From Psychrobacter sp. 5A.1 (GTDB taxonomy: Bacteria > Pseudomonadota > Gammaproteobacteria > Pseudomonadales > Moraxellaceae): a stretch of DNA of 64,000 bases. The stretch is from positions 1-64,000 of the forward strand of contig NZ_JASDDJ010000008.1 of NCBI RefSeq assembly GCF_030407455.1, in the 5' to 3' direction. The first letter of the stretch is position 1, and each line of letters opens with the position of its first letter. Below the pieces are notes generated by a model. It was not told the origin of the DNA, did no database searches, and was given only the letters and a program-made list of their open reading frames with translations. A program made the position numbers and the translations under genes. Shown here in pieces: positions 1 to 9,948 of the stretch.

Positions 1-74
1 TATCTGCACTATTTTCCTCGTTTGACGGCAATTTATCTCATTTTTATCACCATTTTTAAAATGAGGACACGCCC
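1..74. mobile_element. Miniature inverted-repeat element (family 1), cut by window edge
   Basis: The first 74 bases are the reverse complement of the left part of the complete element at 32220-32389, apparently identical over the shared length. The sequence ends in GGACACGCCC followed by TA (75-76), the terminal repeat and target dinucleotide seen at the other copies. The rest of the element lies outside the window. No transposase is encoded, so movement would depend on an enzyme acting in trans. Confidence 0.85.
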
Positions 75-94
75 TAGTTTTAATAGTTTATTTA

Positions 95-123
95 TAAAAA
101 AGCGTCGTAATGACGCTTTTTTT
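95..123 (+). terminator. Rho-independent terminator
   Basis: An A-run leads into GCGTC, a short loop GTAAT, then GACGC and a run of seven T. It lies upstream of the first complete gene and points away from it, so it probably ends a plus-strand gene outside the window. Confidence 0.7.
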
Positions 124-194
124 GTCTCTTATTTTTAGTAACGCTATTTTACTTTGTGGTTTTATTATATCTTATCATTACTTCCTCAACGAGT

Positions 195-1295
195 ATGGCT
201 ATGACTGTATCTGACTCAACATCTGCATCTACTGGCGTTATCAAATCCTTTTTTCAGAAGTATTTTATCGATGCTTTTACTGGTATGGCTCTAGGTCTCT
301 TTGTCACATTGATAGCGGGTCTTATCATCTCACAAATTGGCGGTTGGCTAGATCTGCCTGCGTTGGTTGCCGTCGGTAAGCTAGCATCGATATTGATGGG
401 GGCGGGTATCGGCGTGGGCATTGCCTATTATCTTAAAGCGCCAACGCTAGTCATGCTAAGTTGCTTGGTAGCAGGTATGTTAGGTGCACATTCTGAAGCA
501 TTAATGGCAGGTACGCTTTTTACCCCGCAAGTAGGCGGGCCTGCGACTTTTGTGGCATTGCCTGGTAATCCGATAGGGGCATATTTGACGTCGGTATTTG
601 CGTATCGTGCTGGTACTTGGGTTGCTGGCAAGACTAAGCTGGATATTTTGTTAATTCCTTTATTAGTCTGTGCCGTCGCATTAGCCGTTTGTGCGCTACT
701 GAATCCACCTATCGTTGCTGCTGTCGCGGCTATTGGTCAAGGGATCCAAGCAGCCACTGAGTTACAGCCTCTATTAATGGGTATTGTCATCGCCGTTGTG
801 GTTGGTATTTTGCTGACCATGCCCACTTCAAGCGCGGCTATTTGTATTGCTATTGGGCTGGGCGGTGTGGCTGGCGGTGCGGCAGTAGTTGGCTGTGCAG
901 CACATATGATTGGCTTTGCGGTTGCCAGTTTCAAAGACAACGGTGTAAGTGGCGTGATATCTCAAGGTTTGGGCACTAGTATGCTACAAATCCCTAATGT
1001 GCTAAAAAAGCCATTGATTCTACTGCCCGCCGTTATCGCCAGTGCTATCGTTGGTCCTATCGCTACAGTAGGGTTCGGGCTTGCCTGTACTGCTACAGGG
1101 GCAGGTATGGGTACTGCTGGTTTAGTCGGTGTGTTTGGGGTCATTGAAGCATCACAAGAAATCATGAGTACGGGTCAATTATGGACAGCGATTATTCTAT
1201 TGATGTTTGTATTGCCTGCTGTCATTGCCGGCATGGTTGCTTACATGATGCGCCGTATGGGTTGGTTGTTAGATGGTGATATGAAATTGCCTTAA
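195..1295 (+). CDS. PTS EIIC-like membrane transporter (PTS_EIIC_2 type)
   Basis: Polytopic membrane protein of about 366 residues with roughly eight to ten hydrophobic segments, Gly- and Ala-rich throughout. It resembles the stand-alone family called 'PTS sugar transporter subunit IIC'; the GPATFVALPGNPIGAY stretch near residue 125 supports that. No EIIA or EIIB domain is fused and none is encoded nearby, so phosphotransfer-coupled sugar uptake is doubtful and the substrate is unknown. The reading frame opens at a GTG at 156, but the ATG at 195 or 201 gives a more normal N-terminus; no strong ribosome binding site decides between them. A hairpin terminator follows and is shared with the convergent dehydrogenase gene. 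Confidence 0.65.
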   Translation: MAMTVSDSTSASTGVIKSFFQKYFIDAFTGMALGLFVTLIAGLIISQIGGWLDLPALVAVGKLASILMGAGIGVGIAYYLKAPTLVMLSCLVAGMLGAHSEALMAGTLFTPQVGGPATFVALPGNPIGAYLTSVFAYRAGTWVAGKTKLDILLIPLLVCAVALAVCALLNPPIVAAVAAIGQGIQAATELQPLLMGIVIAVVVGILLTMPTSSAAICIAIGLGGVAGGAAVVGCAAHMIGFAVASFKDNGVSGVISQGLGTSMLQIPNVLKKPLILLPAVIASAIVGPIATVGFGLACTATGAGMGTAGLVGVFGVIEASQEIMSTGQLWTAIILLMFVLPAVIAGMVAYMMRRMGWLLDGDMKLP

Positions 1296-1372
1296 TAGTT
1301 GGAGTATTGAACTAAAATATTTTCAACAGTCTCAAAACTCAGTCTTATTCTCAATCAGCAATAACAACTCTC

Positions 1373-1406
1373 AAAAAGCTCAGCTATGACCACAGCTGGG
1401 CTTTTT
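1373..1406. terminator. Bidirectional terminator between convergent genes
   Basis: AAAAAGCTCAGCT and AGCTGGGCTTTTT pair around a short loop. The A/T runs on both sides let it work for the EIIC-like gene and for the convergent dehydrogenase. Confidence 0.7.
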
Positions 1407-1455
1407 ATATATAAATTAATCAATTTCTCATGATGCAAAATATATTTACAGCATA

Positions 1456-2442
1456 CTATTTAACTGTCTTTAGCTTTTTATGACGGCGTGGTTTTAGTTT
1501 GCGAGATAGCGTAGTGACATCGTTCAATATTTGACTATAGTGCGATGGGAATACCCGCTGGATAGCATCAATCATCTTGGCATCGTTACCGATCAAGCAG
1601 CGTTGCTGATTGGTCGCTGCTGCATGCAGGATAATCCAAGCCGCTTCGCTCGCATCAAATTTTAAAAACTTATTAAAACTTCTGATGGCTTTGGGCCCCG
1701 TACTCATACCAATATCATTGATACTTTCATTACCGCGTGCGCTGTTGGCGATATTGGTTTTGATACCGCCTGGATGGATACAAGTCGCTGACACTCCGCA
1801 GTGCTGTATATTTAGCTCTTGGCGTAGGCTTTCTGTGAAGCCGCGTACCGCAAATTTACTAGAGTTATAGGCAGACTGTGACGGCTGAGCGGTTAGGCCA
1901 AAAAGACTTGAGATATTGATAATATGACCATGCTCACTAAACTGGCTCTGTTTAACGCTATTTTTGATTAATGGCAAAAACGCCTTGGTGCCGTAAACCA
2001 CGCCCCAAAAGTTGATATTCATCACCCATTCAAGCTCACTAATACTACTGCCTTCGACGGTAGAGTAGAGTGCGACGCCCGCATTATTAAAGATAAAATT
2101 CACTTTGCTATGCTCAGCCATGACGCTATCAGCCCATGCTTCCACGGCTTTGTTGTCTGATACATCGAGTACGGTCAGGGTGACGTTGACATCATAACCA
2201 ACGAGTAACTGTTTGGTTACTGCCAGCTGCTCAGGATTGATATCAGAGAGCGCAACATGGCAGCCCATTTTTGCCAAATGAACCGCGAGCTCACGTCCCA
2301 TACCAGAGCCTGCACCCGTGATAGCGGCGACATGGTTTTGGTAATAAGAAGCAACATCAGTGTCATCTAATGGGGCGTGACTGGAAGAGAACGGCAAGTG
2401 TTGGCGCAATGAGGTCGCCATGGCGGTCACATAATTGAGCAT
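1456..2442 (-). CDS. Short-chain dehydrogenase/reductase (SDR)
   Basis: Classical SDR fold: the cofactor motif TGAGSGMG lies near residue 40, NNAG near 120 and the catalytic YNSSK near 190, with Ser in the preceding NISS segment. A basic C-terminal tail (RKLKPRRHKKLK) extends past the catalytic core. The ATG at 2442 is preceded by AAAGGA at good spacing and is preferred over a TTG three codons upstream. NAD(P)-dependent oxidoreductase activity is expected from the family; the substrate cannot be deduced. No operon partner is adjacent. Confidence 0.85.
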   Translation of the reverse strand: MLNYVTAMATSLRQHLPFSSSHAPLDDTDVASYYQNHVAAITGAGSGMGRELAVHLAKMGCHVALSDINPEQLAVTKQLLVGYDVNVTLTVLDVSDNKAVEAWADSVMAEHSKVNFIFNNAGVALYSTVEGSSISELEWVMNINFWGVVYGTKAFLPLIKNSVKQSQFSEHGHIINISSLFGLTAQPSQSAYNSSKFAVRGFTESLRQELNIQHCGVSATCIHPGGIKTNIANSARGNESINDIGMSTGPKAIRSFNKFLKFDASEAAWIILHAAATNQQRCLIGNDAKMIDAIQRVFPSHYSQILNDVTTLSRKLKPRRHKKLKTVK

Positions 2443-2654
2443 AATAAACAATCCTTTGTATTATTAATCATATGGGATTCATACGGAATATATATGGCGA
2501 TATATAGAAGTAAAGTAAAAAGGTCAAAACAGACTATCTACGTTAGCATAATTCGTGCCGATGCTTACTAGCGATTGATAAACGCTGCTGTCATTTTATG
2601 ATAGGTATAATCCATACCTTTTAAAGCTTAATTTTGCCAACGTTGGTCGTAGGA

Positions 2655-2701
2655 AAAATAGCCCATTTAGATGACTATCGAGTGAATTGAAGACACGCCC
2701 T
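2655..2701. mobile_element. Right-end remnant of miniature element (family 1)
   Basis: The sequence AGCCCATTTAGATGACTATCG and the following bases up to GACACGCCC match the right half of the complete elements at 30073 and 32220, with small changes (AAGACACG instead of AGGACACG). The left half is missing. Confidence 0.75.
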
Positions 2702-2782
2702 AGTATTTAAGACATCACTAACTGGTATTAGAATCACGAATAGTCGGATTGTTGATGGTTAATTCAGCTAATGAATAGGCAT

Positions 2783-2820
2783 AAAAAAAGCGTCTAGCAA
2801 ACTTTGCCAGACGCTTTTTT
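2783..2820 (-). terminator. clpX terminator
   Basis: GCGTCT-A-GCAAA pairs with TTTGC-C-AGACGC, flanked by A and T runs. On the minus strand it follows the clpX stop codon by about 55 bases. Confidence 0.85.
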
Positions 2821-2874
2821 GTATTAATAGCTAATTAAGTATAACTAGCGATATTAACTGAACGATACCATACA

Positions 2875-4149
2875 TTAAGATATTTCAGGCGTTTTACCTT
2901 CATTGATGACGTCTGCATCAACCATGACGGTCTTTGCATTTTCCATAGAAGGTAGCTCATACATGGTTTCAAGCAATGCGTTCTCTACGATAGAACGTAG
3001 ACCACGGGCACCCGTTTTACGCTCCATGGCTTTTTTGGCGATGGCATCAAGTGCTTCTTGCGTAAAGTTAATCTCAGCACCTTCCATGTCGAACAAGTAC
3101 TTATACTGTTTTACCAGTGCGTTCTTAGGTTCAGTCAGGATTTGTACCAATGCCTCTTCATCAAGCTCTTGTAGTGCAGCAAGTACAGGCAAACGACCAA
3201 TCAGCTCAGGGATAAGACCAAATTTGATCAAATCTTCTGGCTCAACTTGCTGTAGCAAATCTGAGCTGCGACGGCTATCGTCTTTTGAGCTGACATCGGC
3301 GTTGAAACCAATACCGCCTTTTTCAGTACGCTGCTGAATGACAGCATCAAGACCAGCAAATGCACCACCAACGATGATAAGGATGTTGCTGGTATCGACT
3401 TGAATCAGCTCTTGCTGTGGATGCTTGCGACCACCATGTGGCGGAATAGCAGCCACGGTGCCTTCGATAAGCTTTAGCAATGCTTGCTGCACGCCTTCGC
3501 CTGACACATCACGGGTGATCGATGGGTTATCGCCTTTTTTACTGATTTTGTCGATTTCATCGATATAGATGATGCCTTGCTCAGCTTTTGCCACATCATA
3601 GTCAGATGCTTGGAGTAGCTTTTGCACGATGTTTTCAACGTCTTCGCCGACATAACCTGCTTCGGTCAACGTCGTGGCATCAGCCATAGCAAAAGGCACA
3701 TCAAGCAGACGTGCTAAGGTTTGCGCCAGTAATGTCTTACCTGAACCTGTTGGGCCTATGAGCAAGATGTTACTTTTCGCCAGTTCAACCATGGCATCAT
3801 CAGCACCAATCTTAGATTTTTTGCTGTCATTGGCCAGTGTTTGGCTAACTTTTAGGCGCTTATAATGGTTATAAACGGCAACCGCCAATGCTTTCTTAGC
3901 AGCGTCTTGACCGATGACATATTCATCAAGCTTGGCACGTAGCTCTTTTGGCGTTGGTAGCTTTTTATTGACCCAAGAGGTATCGATTTCGCTGTCATCA
4001 TCGCCGTCTTCGGCACTGTCAGCGATTAGATCGGTACATAACTCAATACATTCATTACAGATATTGGCATCGTCAGCGGCAATCAGCTGCTGTACATCGC
4101 TTTTGGCTTTGCCACAAAACGAGCACTGCGGGGTATTGTCTTCTGCCAT
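2875..4149 (-). CDS. clpX: ClpX, ATP-binding unfoldase subunit of ClpXP
   Basis: AAA+ unfoldase that recognises tagged substrates and feeds them into the ClpP chamber. An N-terminal zinc-binding domain (C9, C12, C31, C34) is followed by an acidic linker (DGDDDSEID), the Walker A motif GPTGSGKT, the pore loop GYVGED and the Walker B segment [10 protein letters not shown]. The total of 424 residues is normal for the family. The frame opens 20 codons further upstream, but ATG at 4149 is preceded by AGGAG at correct spacing and starts the conserved [14 protein letters not shown]. The gene follows clpP by 110 bases on the same strand, so the two are probably co-transcribed. Confidence 0.98.
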   Translation of the reverse strand: MAEDNTPQCSFCGKAKSDVQQLIAADDANICNECIELCTDLIADSAEDGDDDSEIDTSWVNKKLPTPKELRAKLDEYVIGQDAAKKALAVAVYNHYKRLKVSQTLANDSKKSKIGADDAMVELAKSNILLIGPTGSGKTLLAQTLARLLDVPFAMADATTLTEAGYVGEDVENIVQKLLQASDYDVAKAEQGIIYIDEIDKISKKGDNPSITRDVSGEGVQQALLKLIEGTVAAIPPHGGRKHPQQELIQVDTSNILIIVGGAFAGLDAVIQQRTEKGGIGFNADVSSKDDSRRSSDLLQQVEPEDLIKFGLIPELIGRLPVLAALQELDEEALVQILTEPKNALVKQYKYLFDMEGAEINFTQEALDAIAKKAMERKTGARGLRSIVENALLETMYELPSMENAKTVMVDADVINEGKTPEIS

Positions 4150-4259
4150 AAAAGGCGCTCCTAAAATTTTAAAACTTACAAATATTTTGATTGTTTGCAT
4201 CAATGCCAAAACGCATCGCGCTCAGGCAGTTGATGTTTATCAAGGCTGTTATATGCTAA

Positions 4260-4946
4260 TTATAAAGAAGTAGGGCGGCGCTCTAATACTTCGTCAACCA
4301 AACCGTATTCTTTTGCTTCGTCTGCATCCAACCAATAATCACGCTCAACATCTTTTTCAATTTTTTCTACTGGTTGACCCGTACGCTCAGCCAATATTTT
4401 GTTCAAACGTGCACGAGTTTTCAGGATTTCACGAGCATTAATTTCGATATCAGTGGCTTGACCTTGCGCGCCACCTGAAGGCTGGTGAATCATCACACGA
4501 GCATTCGCAAGTGAATAACGCTTGCCTTTTTGGCCAGCTGCCAACAAGAATGAACCCATGCTGTAAGCACCGCCCATACAGATGGTAGATACTTCAGGCT
4601 TGATGAAATTCATCGTGTCAAAAATAGCCAAACCAGCACTCACTGAACCGCCTGGTGAGTTGATATATAGGTGGATATCTTTGTCAGGGTTTTCAGCTTC
4701 TAAGAATAGTAACTGTGCGACGATGAGATTGGCCATATTGTCTTCGACTTGACCAGTCAAAAAGATAACGCGCTCACGTAATAGACGTGAAAAAATATCA
4801 AACGAGCGTTCACCGCGTGATGATTGTTCAACCACCATAGGCACTAATGCAGCTTGAGGTGCACTTTGGGTATATTGCATATCATTGTGCGCACTCATCA
4901 GCATATCAAAATGCGGGTTGGCAGTGATGCGATCATAATCTGTCAT
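4260..4946 (-). CDS. clpP: ClpP, serine peptidase subunit of ClpXP
   Basis: ATP-dependent protease proteolytic subunit forming the tetradecameric chamber. The catalytic triad is visible: S129 in GGAYSMGS, H154 in MIHQPSGG and D203 in RDYWLDADE. At 228 residues it has about 20 more N-terminal residues than the 207-residue E. coli protein, probably a propeptide that is processed. The start is supported by CAGGAC upstream of the ATG at 4946. It lies between tig and clpX, the usual gamma-proteobacterial order. Confidence 0.98.
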   Translation of the reverse strand: MTDYDRITANPHFDMLMSAHNDMQYTQSAPQAALVPMVVEQSSRGERSFDIFSRLLRERVIFLTGQVEDNMANLIVAQLLFLEAENPDKDIHLYINSPGGSVSAGLAIFDTMNFIKPEVSTICMGGAYSMGSFLLAAGQKGKRYSLANARVMIHQPSGGAQGQATDIEINAREILKTRARLNKILAERTGQPVEKIEKDVERDYWLDADEAKEYGLVDEVLERRPTSL

Positions 4947-5380
4947 AAAGATGTCCTGTTTATAAGTACATAAAATAAAGGGATTGGGATTAGCGAACGG
5001 TTAAGATTTTATGGGTGCTTATCATGATAAATACTACCGCTTGTTGTTAACACTAACTAGATGCAATGCTACGATCTAGATGTCGCTAAAAATAATTGAG
5101 CTAATGGTAACTTTTTTATCGGTGCAATAGTAACTTTTTAATGTGAAAAATAATAAATGACTCCCTATTAATAAGGTGTTTGTATACATTTATCAAGGGG
5201 CTTAGTGACAAACAATTGATAAAGAAGGTGCTAATACTTGGTCTGGCCACCAATAAAAATGCCCTAACAAAGTGTTAGGGCATTTTTGTATTACTTTTAG
5301 CAATGACAGCCAGTGACAGGCAAATTGCTAAGAGGTATGCTGCTCACTGACAATGTCGACAACGTCAGTAATCATGCAAA
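4947..5380. other. Intergenic region between tig and clpP
   Basis: 434 bases with no plausible gene. The region contains the tig terminator (5255-5287) and presumably a separate clpP promoter. Two similar stretches, GGTAACTTTTTTAT and AGTAACTTTTTAAT, recur around 5106-5140; their meaning is unknown. Confidence 0.6.
5255..5287 (-). terminator. tig terminator
   Basis: AAAAATGCCCTAACA pairs perfectly with TGTTAGGGCATTTTT around the loop AAG. It is positioned after the tig stop codon on the minus strand and suggests clpP is not simply a read-through product of tig. Confidence 0.9.
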
Positions 5381-6724
5381 CTACATGGCTTGCTGCTGTT
5401 GTTGCTGAGCAGCTAGCAAGTCTTGGTAGCTAACTTCTTTGTCAGTTACTTTACCTTGCTCGATTAGATAATCAACCACTTGGTCTTCTAGTACAACAGA
5501 CTCAATGTTAGCGCGCTGTTGCTTATCAGTGGTGTAGTACTCGATAACTTCTGCTGGATCTTCGTAGTTTTCAGCCGCTTCTTTGATGAATGTCTCAACG
5601 CGTGCTTGATCTACTTCTAAGCCTTTGGTATCGATAACACGAGCAACGATGATGCCAAGACGGGCAGCACGTAGCGCTTGCTCTTCAAATAGCTCATTTG
5701 GTAGCATGTCTTTATCGAAGCTATCAGCATTCGCGCCGAACTGCTGAGAAAAACGTTGCATCATCATGTTGCGTTGACGCTCGATTTCTTGCTCTAGCAT
5801 CGCGTTTGGTACGTCAAACTCATTCTTTTCTAGCAATGCGTCAAAAGTCGCTTGCTTAACTTGGCTACGCGCAGCGTTTTTGATTTCGCGTTCCATGTTT
5901 TTGCGTACGTCGTCTTTTAGTTTTTCAACGCCGCCTTCTTTTACACCGAATAGCTCAAGGAACGCATCGTCGATTTCAGGTAGCTTAGATTTTTCAACCA
6001 ATTTTACGTTGATTTTGAACTGAGCTTCTTTACCCGCTAAGTTTTCAGCTTGGTAATCTTCTGGGAAAGTCACTTCGATGATTTTTTCTTCGCCAGCTTT
6101 CATGCCTTTGATACCCGCTTCAAAGCCAGGAATCATTTGGTTGCTACCGATGACTAGTTTGAAGTCTTCAGCAGAGCCGCCTTCGAATTTTTCGCCGTCG
6201 ATAGAACCTTCAAAGTCAAAAGTCACTTGGTTGTCTTTCGCAGCCATACCTTTTTTCTCAACGAATTCTTCACGTTGCTTTTGTAGGTTTTCGATCATGG
6301 TGTCAACGTCAGCTTCATCAACCTTGGCAGTATGACGCTCAACTTCGATCTCATCGATACCTTGTACGTCTACTTCTGGGAAGATTTCAACAGTCGCTTG
6401 ATAAACCAAGAAATCGTCTTCAAGTTTTACGTCGTCGATGTTAGGCATGCCAACAGCACGGATGTCTTCAGATTTGATCGCTTCAAAAACGGTATCACGG
6501 ATCACATCGTTGATAACTTCTTGTTGAATGCCAGCACCGTACTGAGAGCGGATGTGTGACATAGGGACGTTACCTTTACGGAAACCGTCAATCTTGGCAG
6601 TTTTCGCAACTTGGCGAATACGGCCTTCGACTTTGTTTTGAATTTTTTCGACAGGTACTTTAACCGTCAATTGGGTTTCTTTGTTAGATAGCTTGTTGGT
6701 TGTGACTTGTAAATCTGTAGCCAT
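5381..6724 (-). CDS. tig: Trigger factor, ribosome-associated chaperone/PPIase
   Basis: Ribosome-bound folding chaperone. The ribosome-docking signature [11 protein letters not shown] lies near residue 47, followed by the FKBP-type peptidyl-prolyl isomerase domain ([17 protein letters not shown] near 168 and [16 protein letters not shown] near 205), and an all-alpha C-terminal chaperone domain ending in a poly-Gln tail (QQQQQQ). The length of 447 residues is slightly above the E. coli protein (432). AAAGGTG precedes the start. It is first in the tig-clpP-clpX cluster but carries its own terminator. Confidence 0.97.
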   Translation of the reverse strand: MATDLQVTTNKLSNKETQLTVKVPVEKIQNKVEGRIRQVAKTAKIDGFRKGNVPMSHIRSQYGAGIQQEVINDVIRDTVFEAIKSEDIRAVGMPNIDDVKLEDDFLVYQATVEIFPEVDVQGIDEIEVERHTAKVDEADVDTMIENLQKQREEFVEKKGMAAKDNQVTFDFEGSIDGEKFEGGSAEDFKLVIGSNQMIPGFEAGIKGMKAGEEKIIEVTFPEDYQAENLAGKEAQFKINVKLVEKSKLPEIDDAFLELFGVKEGGVEKLKDDVRKNMEREIKNAARSQVKQATFDALLEKNEFDVPNAMLEQEIERQRNMMMQRFSQQFGANADSFDKDMLPNELFEEQALRAARLGIIVARVIDTKGLEVDQARVETFIKEAAENYEDPAEVIEYYTTDKQQRANIESVVLEDQVVDYLIEQGKVTDKEVSYQDLLAAQQQQQQAM

Positions 6725-7119
6725 GTTAATTACACCTTTAGGATTAGATAGTACTTAAAATTAAGCAGTACTTAGGATTAAATGGTAATAGACAAACCGA
6801 GCCTCAAAATACGGGCGTGTACAACGGATTGCCGTTGGAATAAATAGGGGACAATGATAGCCCGCAACGTCTATATCAGTGTCAGTAGCAATCGCTGCCA
6901 GCACAAAATATAAAACTGCTGAGGTTGTAAATGCTATCAAATATCAATAATAAACCGTTAATACACCGCATAATAACGCTTTTTGGTGAATTATACAGAC
7001 ATATAACGGTTTTCGACAAAATTTTTAAAAGTAGAACAGTATAATCTATCTGATTATTAAAGTAAAAATTATCTGTTTGGTGTCATGTTTCCTTATGTTG
7101 CTTACCTTTATAGGAGTAC
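6725..7119. other. Intergenic region upstream of tig
   Basis: 395 bases, AT-rich, presumably carrying the tig promoter and the rdgB 3' region. A short imperfect direct repeat (AGTACTTAAAATTA / AGTACTTAGGATTA) lies close to tig at about 6750-6780. No gene, tRNA or strong hairpin was seen. Confidence 0.5.
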
Positions 7120-7782
7120 TTATAAAGGCAGCTGCGCCAATAGCTGTTGAATGGCCTGACCGCGATGACTGATACTGTTTTTATCAGCAGCGCTCAAGCT
7201 AGCTGCACTGGCTTGCAAGTCAGGTAACCAAAACAATGGATCATACCCAAAACCACCATCACCATGTGCTGTCCCTGAAATCTCGCCATGCCATAATCCT
7301 TGAGCGATAATCGGCAATGGATCATCAGCATGACGCACCATCGCCAGTACGCAAACAAATAACCCTTTAACATGAGCATCTGGCTTCGCTTCGCGGATAG
7401 GCTGTAAGTCAGCGATGAGCTTGGCATTGTTGTTACTATCGTTACCATGCTCACCAGCATAGCGAGCAGAGTAGATGCCCGGTGCATTACCGAGTGCGGG
7501 TACACACAGTCCTGAGTCGTCAGCGATAGCAGGCAATCCGCTGATACGGCTGGCATGACGGGCTTTGATAATGGCATTTTCTACAAAGCTTAGCCCGTCT
7601 TCGATGGCATCTTCGATATCAAGCTGACCTTGCGGGATGATCGTCACCTCCAGATTGGCCTCAGCGAATAACCGTTTAAACTCAGCCAACTTGCCTTTGT
7701 TATTACTGGCGAGCACCCATTGGGTACTTGGTGCTGACTGTGTCGCATGTAGGGGAGTGTCGATGGTGCTTGTGTTGGTCAT
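7120..7782 (-). CDS. rdgB: RdgB/HAM1 family XTP/dITP pyrophosphatase
   Basis: House-cleaning nucleotidase that hydrolyses non-canonical purine triphosphates (XTP, dITP, ITP) to monophosphates and pyrophosphate. Family signatures are ASNNKGKLAEF near residue 25, the ADDSGLCVPALGNAPGIYSARYAG block near 90 and the GGFGYDPLFWLP block near 175, ending with SHRGQA. The 220 residues include an N-terminal extension of about 22 residues not typical of the 197-residue E. coli enzyme, so a slightly later start is possible. It is transcribed alone. Confidence 0.95.
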   Translation of the reverse strand: MTNTSTIDTPLHATQSAPSTQWVLASNNKGKLAEFKRLFAEANLEVTIIPQGQLDIEDAIEDGLSFVENAIIKARHASRISGLPAIADDSGLCVPALGNAPGIYSARYAGEHGNDSNNNAKLIADLQPIREAKPDAHVKGLFVCVLAMVRHADDPLPIIAQGLWHGEISGTAHGDGGFGYDPLFWLPDLQASAASLSAADKNSISHRGQAIQQLLAQLPL

Positions 7783-8333
7783 AGTGTCTTTCCGTTAAGC
7801 GGTTATGTGTGGTCTGTTTAATCTAGCTTTTGTTTTTAGTGTCTTTTACTATGTCTATAAATCTAGCTAACCGTCATATTTGCAGTAGCCATTGATGTCT
7901 GTAAGGTAGCGTGGGCTATCGGCTGGGCTATCCGCTAATACATAGCCAATGGCTATACTGATTGTACGGTCTATAACATTTGGTAACTGATACTTTTGGT
8001 CATTGTTGCTATAATACTCGCCAAGCTACAGCGAGTTATATCCTGTAACTTTTGAATATTTAATTAATAAATGCTTATGAAGTCAAATACTTGGCTTTTA
8101 AGCAAAGAATAATAGCAAGCAGTAACCGCTAGGTTCATTTTGGATTCATAATAATACGTGATATTGTATTGAGCAGTACCGTGTATCAAGCAATAATATT
8201 CGTTTCAAACAATAAACTCAGCCAATTTAGTCCGCTATTTTATAGTGTTTTTTGCGGTGTAAAAATAGCGTAAAATTCAGTTTCTATAATCAGTTTTATA
8301 AACTAACGGCTAAACAGCAAGGATAAAATAATT
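7783..8333. other. Intergenic region between divergent rdgB and sodB
   Basis: 551 bases between divergently transcribed genes, holding both promoters. A TATAAT hexamer at 8285-8290 is a plausible sodB -10 element, but I found no convincing -35 at correct spacing. No small gene was recognised. Confidence 0.45.
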
Positions 8334-8963
8334 ATGTCAAACATTACATTGCCAGAACTACCATACGCAAAAGACGCACTAGAGCCACATATCAGTGCCG
8401 AGACGTTAGAGTATCATCACGACAAGCATCATAATGCATACGTGACCAAGCTTAACGATTTGCTACCAGGTTCTGGTCTAGAAGACAAAACGTTGCCAGA
8501 AATCATCCTAGCGACTGCTAACGATGACAGCAAACAAGGTATGTTCAATCAAGCAGCTCAAGTATGGAACCACACGTTCTACTGGAACTGCATGACGCCA
8601 ACAAACGGCGGCGGCGAACCTACTGGTGATCTAAAAGCTAAAATCGAAGAAGATTTCGGTAGCTATGACAAGTTCCGTGAAGAGTTCAAAAACGCAGCAT
8701 TGACTCAGTTCGGTTCAGGTTGGGCATGGCTAGTCGCTGATAAAGTCGGTGGCAAATTGTCTATCGCTAAAACCCCTAACGCTGGTACGCCACTAGCGAA
8801 CGGCCAAGTAGCAGTATTGACTTGTGATGTATGGGAACATGCGTACTATGTTGATTACCGCAACCGTCGTCCTGACTATGTAGACACATTCCTAGACAAG
8901 CTAGTGAACTGGGACTACGCAAACGCAAAATATAAAGGTCAAGATGCTGGCGTTGAAGAGTAA
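8334..8963 (+). CDS. sodB: Superoxide dismutase, Fe/Mn type (iron form likely)
   Basis: Converts superoxide to oxygen and hydrogen peroxide. Metal ligands are visible as H28 (EYHHDKHH), H80 (VWNHTFYW), D165 and H169 (DVWEHAYY). The sequence around NHTFYWNCM and GGGEPTGDL and the length of 209 residues fit the cytosolic iron-type enzyme. AAGGA precedes the ATG. A strong terminator follows. The last 16 codons and the terminator recur, diverged, about 1 kb downstream at 9949-10055, on the far side of the SDR gene. Confidence 0.96.
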   Translation: MSNITLPELPYAKDALEPHISAETLEYHHDKHHNAYVTKLNDLLPGSGLEDKTLPEIILATANDDSKQGMFNQAAQVWNHTFYWNCMTPTNGGGEPTGDLKAKIEEDFGSYDKFREEFKNAALTQFGSGWAWLVADKVGGKLSIAKTPNAGTPLANGQVAVLTCDVWEHAYYVDYRNRRPDYVDTFLDKLVNWDYANAKYKGQDAGVEE

Positions 8964-8990
8964 TCTTTAACCACTAAGTATTTGATTGAT

Positions 8991-9021
8991 AAAAAAGGAC
9001 ACCGCGAGGTGTCCTTTTTTT
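8991..9021 (+). terminator. sodB terminator
   Basis: AAAAAAGGACACC-GCGA-GGTGTCCTTTTTTT is a perfect hairpin with a T-run. It can also work for the convergent SDR gene. A near-copy lies at 10021-10052. Confidence 0.9.
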
Positions 9022-9051
9022 GGCTTAGTAATTCTTAATAGAACAACGATA

Positions 9052-9792
9052 TTACGCGATACCGCCGTTAGCACCGATATTTTGCCCTGTGACCCAAGCG
9101 GCTTCTTCGCTCACCAAAAATGCCACCACACGGGCGATATCGACTGGTTCACCGATACGGTTGAACGGTGACATGCTAGCGAGGCTTTCTACCGTGTCAT
9201 CTGCTTTACCTTCGTGGAACAGCTCAGTATCGGTAGGGCCGGGTGACACTGCATTGACTGTAATTCCTCGCGCGCCAACTTCTTTAGAGAAGATTCTGGT
9301 CAGCTGATCAACTGCACCTTTGGTAGCACAGTAGGTGCCGTAATTAGGTAGCAGCATACGAGTAGTCGTACTTGAGAGGTTCACAACACGGCCGCCGTCA
9401 TTAAGTTTAGTCGCCGCCTCACGCAATGTATTAAACGTGCCTTTTACATTGATAGCAAATATACGGTCAAAGTCTTCGTCTATGGTCTCGGCAATGGGTT
9501 TATTGATCATTATGCCTGCGCTGTTTACCAAGATATCTGGCTTGCCAAACGCATCGATGGTGGCATCAAACATCGCTTCGACTTGCTTGGCATTACTGAC
9601 ATCGGCTTGCACAGCGATGGCTTCACCACCTGCCGATTTAATTTGGTTGACGATATCATTGGCCGCTGTGTCATCGTTTGCATAGTTAATAATTGTTTTG
9701 GCACCTGCTGCCGCAAGTAATATAGCTATCTGTGCACCGATGCCTTTTGATGAACCAGTTACAATCGCGACTTTATTATTTAGTGTTGTCAT
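9052..9792 (-). CDS. Short-chain dehydrogenase/reductase (glucose dehydrogenase/FabG-like)
   Basis: 246-residue SDR with the cofactor motif TGSSKGIG near residue 12, NSAGIM near 90, catalytic Ser in LSSTT and YCATKGAV near 154, and the C-terminal VTGQNIGANGG motif. These place it with NAD(P)H-dependent aldehyde/ketone reductases; the substrate is not deducible. It is transcribed against sodB. It sits exactly between sodB and the fragment of a second sodB 3' end, which marks it as an accessory insertion. Confidence 0.88.
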   Translation of the reverse strand: MTTLNNKVAIVTGSSKGIGAQIAILLAAAGAKTIINYANDDTAANDIVNQIKSAGGEAIAVQADVSNAKQVEAMFDATIDAFGKPDILVNSAGIMINKPIAETIDEDFDRIFAINVKGTFNTLREAATKLNDGGRVVNLSSTTTRMLLPNYGTYCATKGAVDQLTRIFSKEVGARGITVNAVSPGPTDTELFHEGKADDTVESLASMSPFNRIGEPVDIARVVAFLVSEEAAWVTGQNIGANGGIA

Positions 9793-9948
9793 TATTATTC
9801 TCTCTATTATGGCTGATAAATATCAGAGTGCTTATATTGCACTTTGACTGATAATTTTTAATTGACGATACAGACATTACCAGTGTGCAAAGACAATGAG
9901 TAGAGCGGTTACGTATAATTATTTTAGGATAAGCTTATCCATTGTGTC

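Larger units (their letters stand above)
2443..2874. other. Intergenic region, SDR promoter side to clpX terminator
   Basis: 432 bases without a credible gene. The region holds the promoter side of the SDR gene, the miniature-element remnant at 2655-2701 and the clpX terminator at 2783-2820. Nothing else is recognisable. Confidence 0.6.

Noticed and set aside
7194-7577. 127-codon second reading frame inside rdgB
   Set aside because: Lies wholly within the clear RdgB frame; its translation has no domain-like character.
8241-8290. Complete sodB promoter
   Set aside because: Only a -10-like TATAAT is present; no -35 hexamer at 16-18 base spacing was found.
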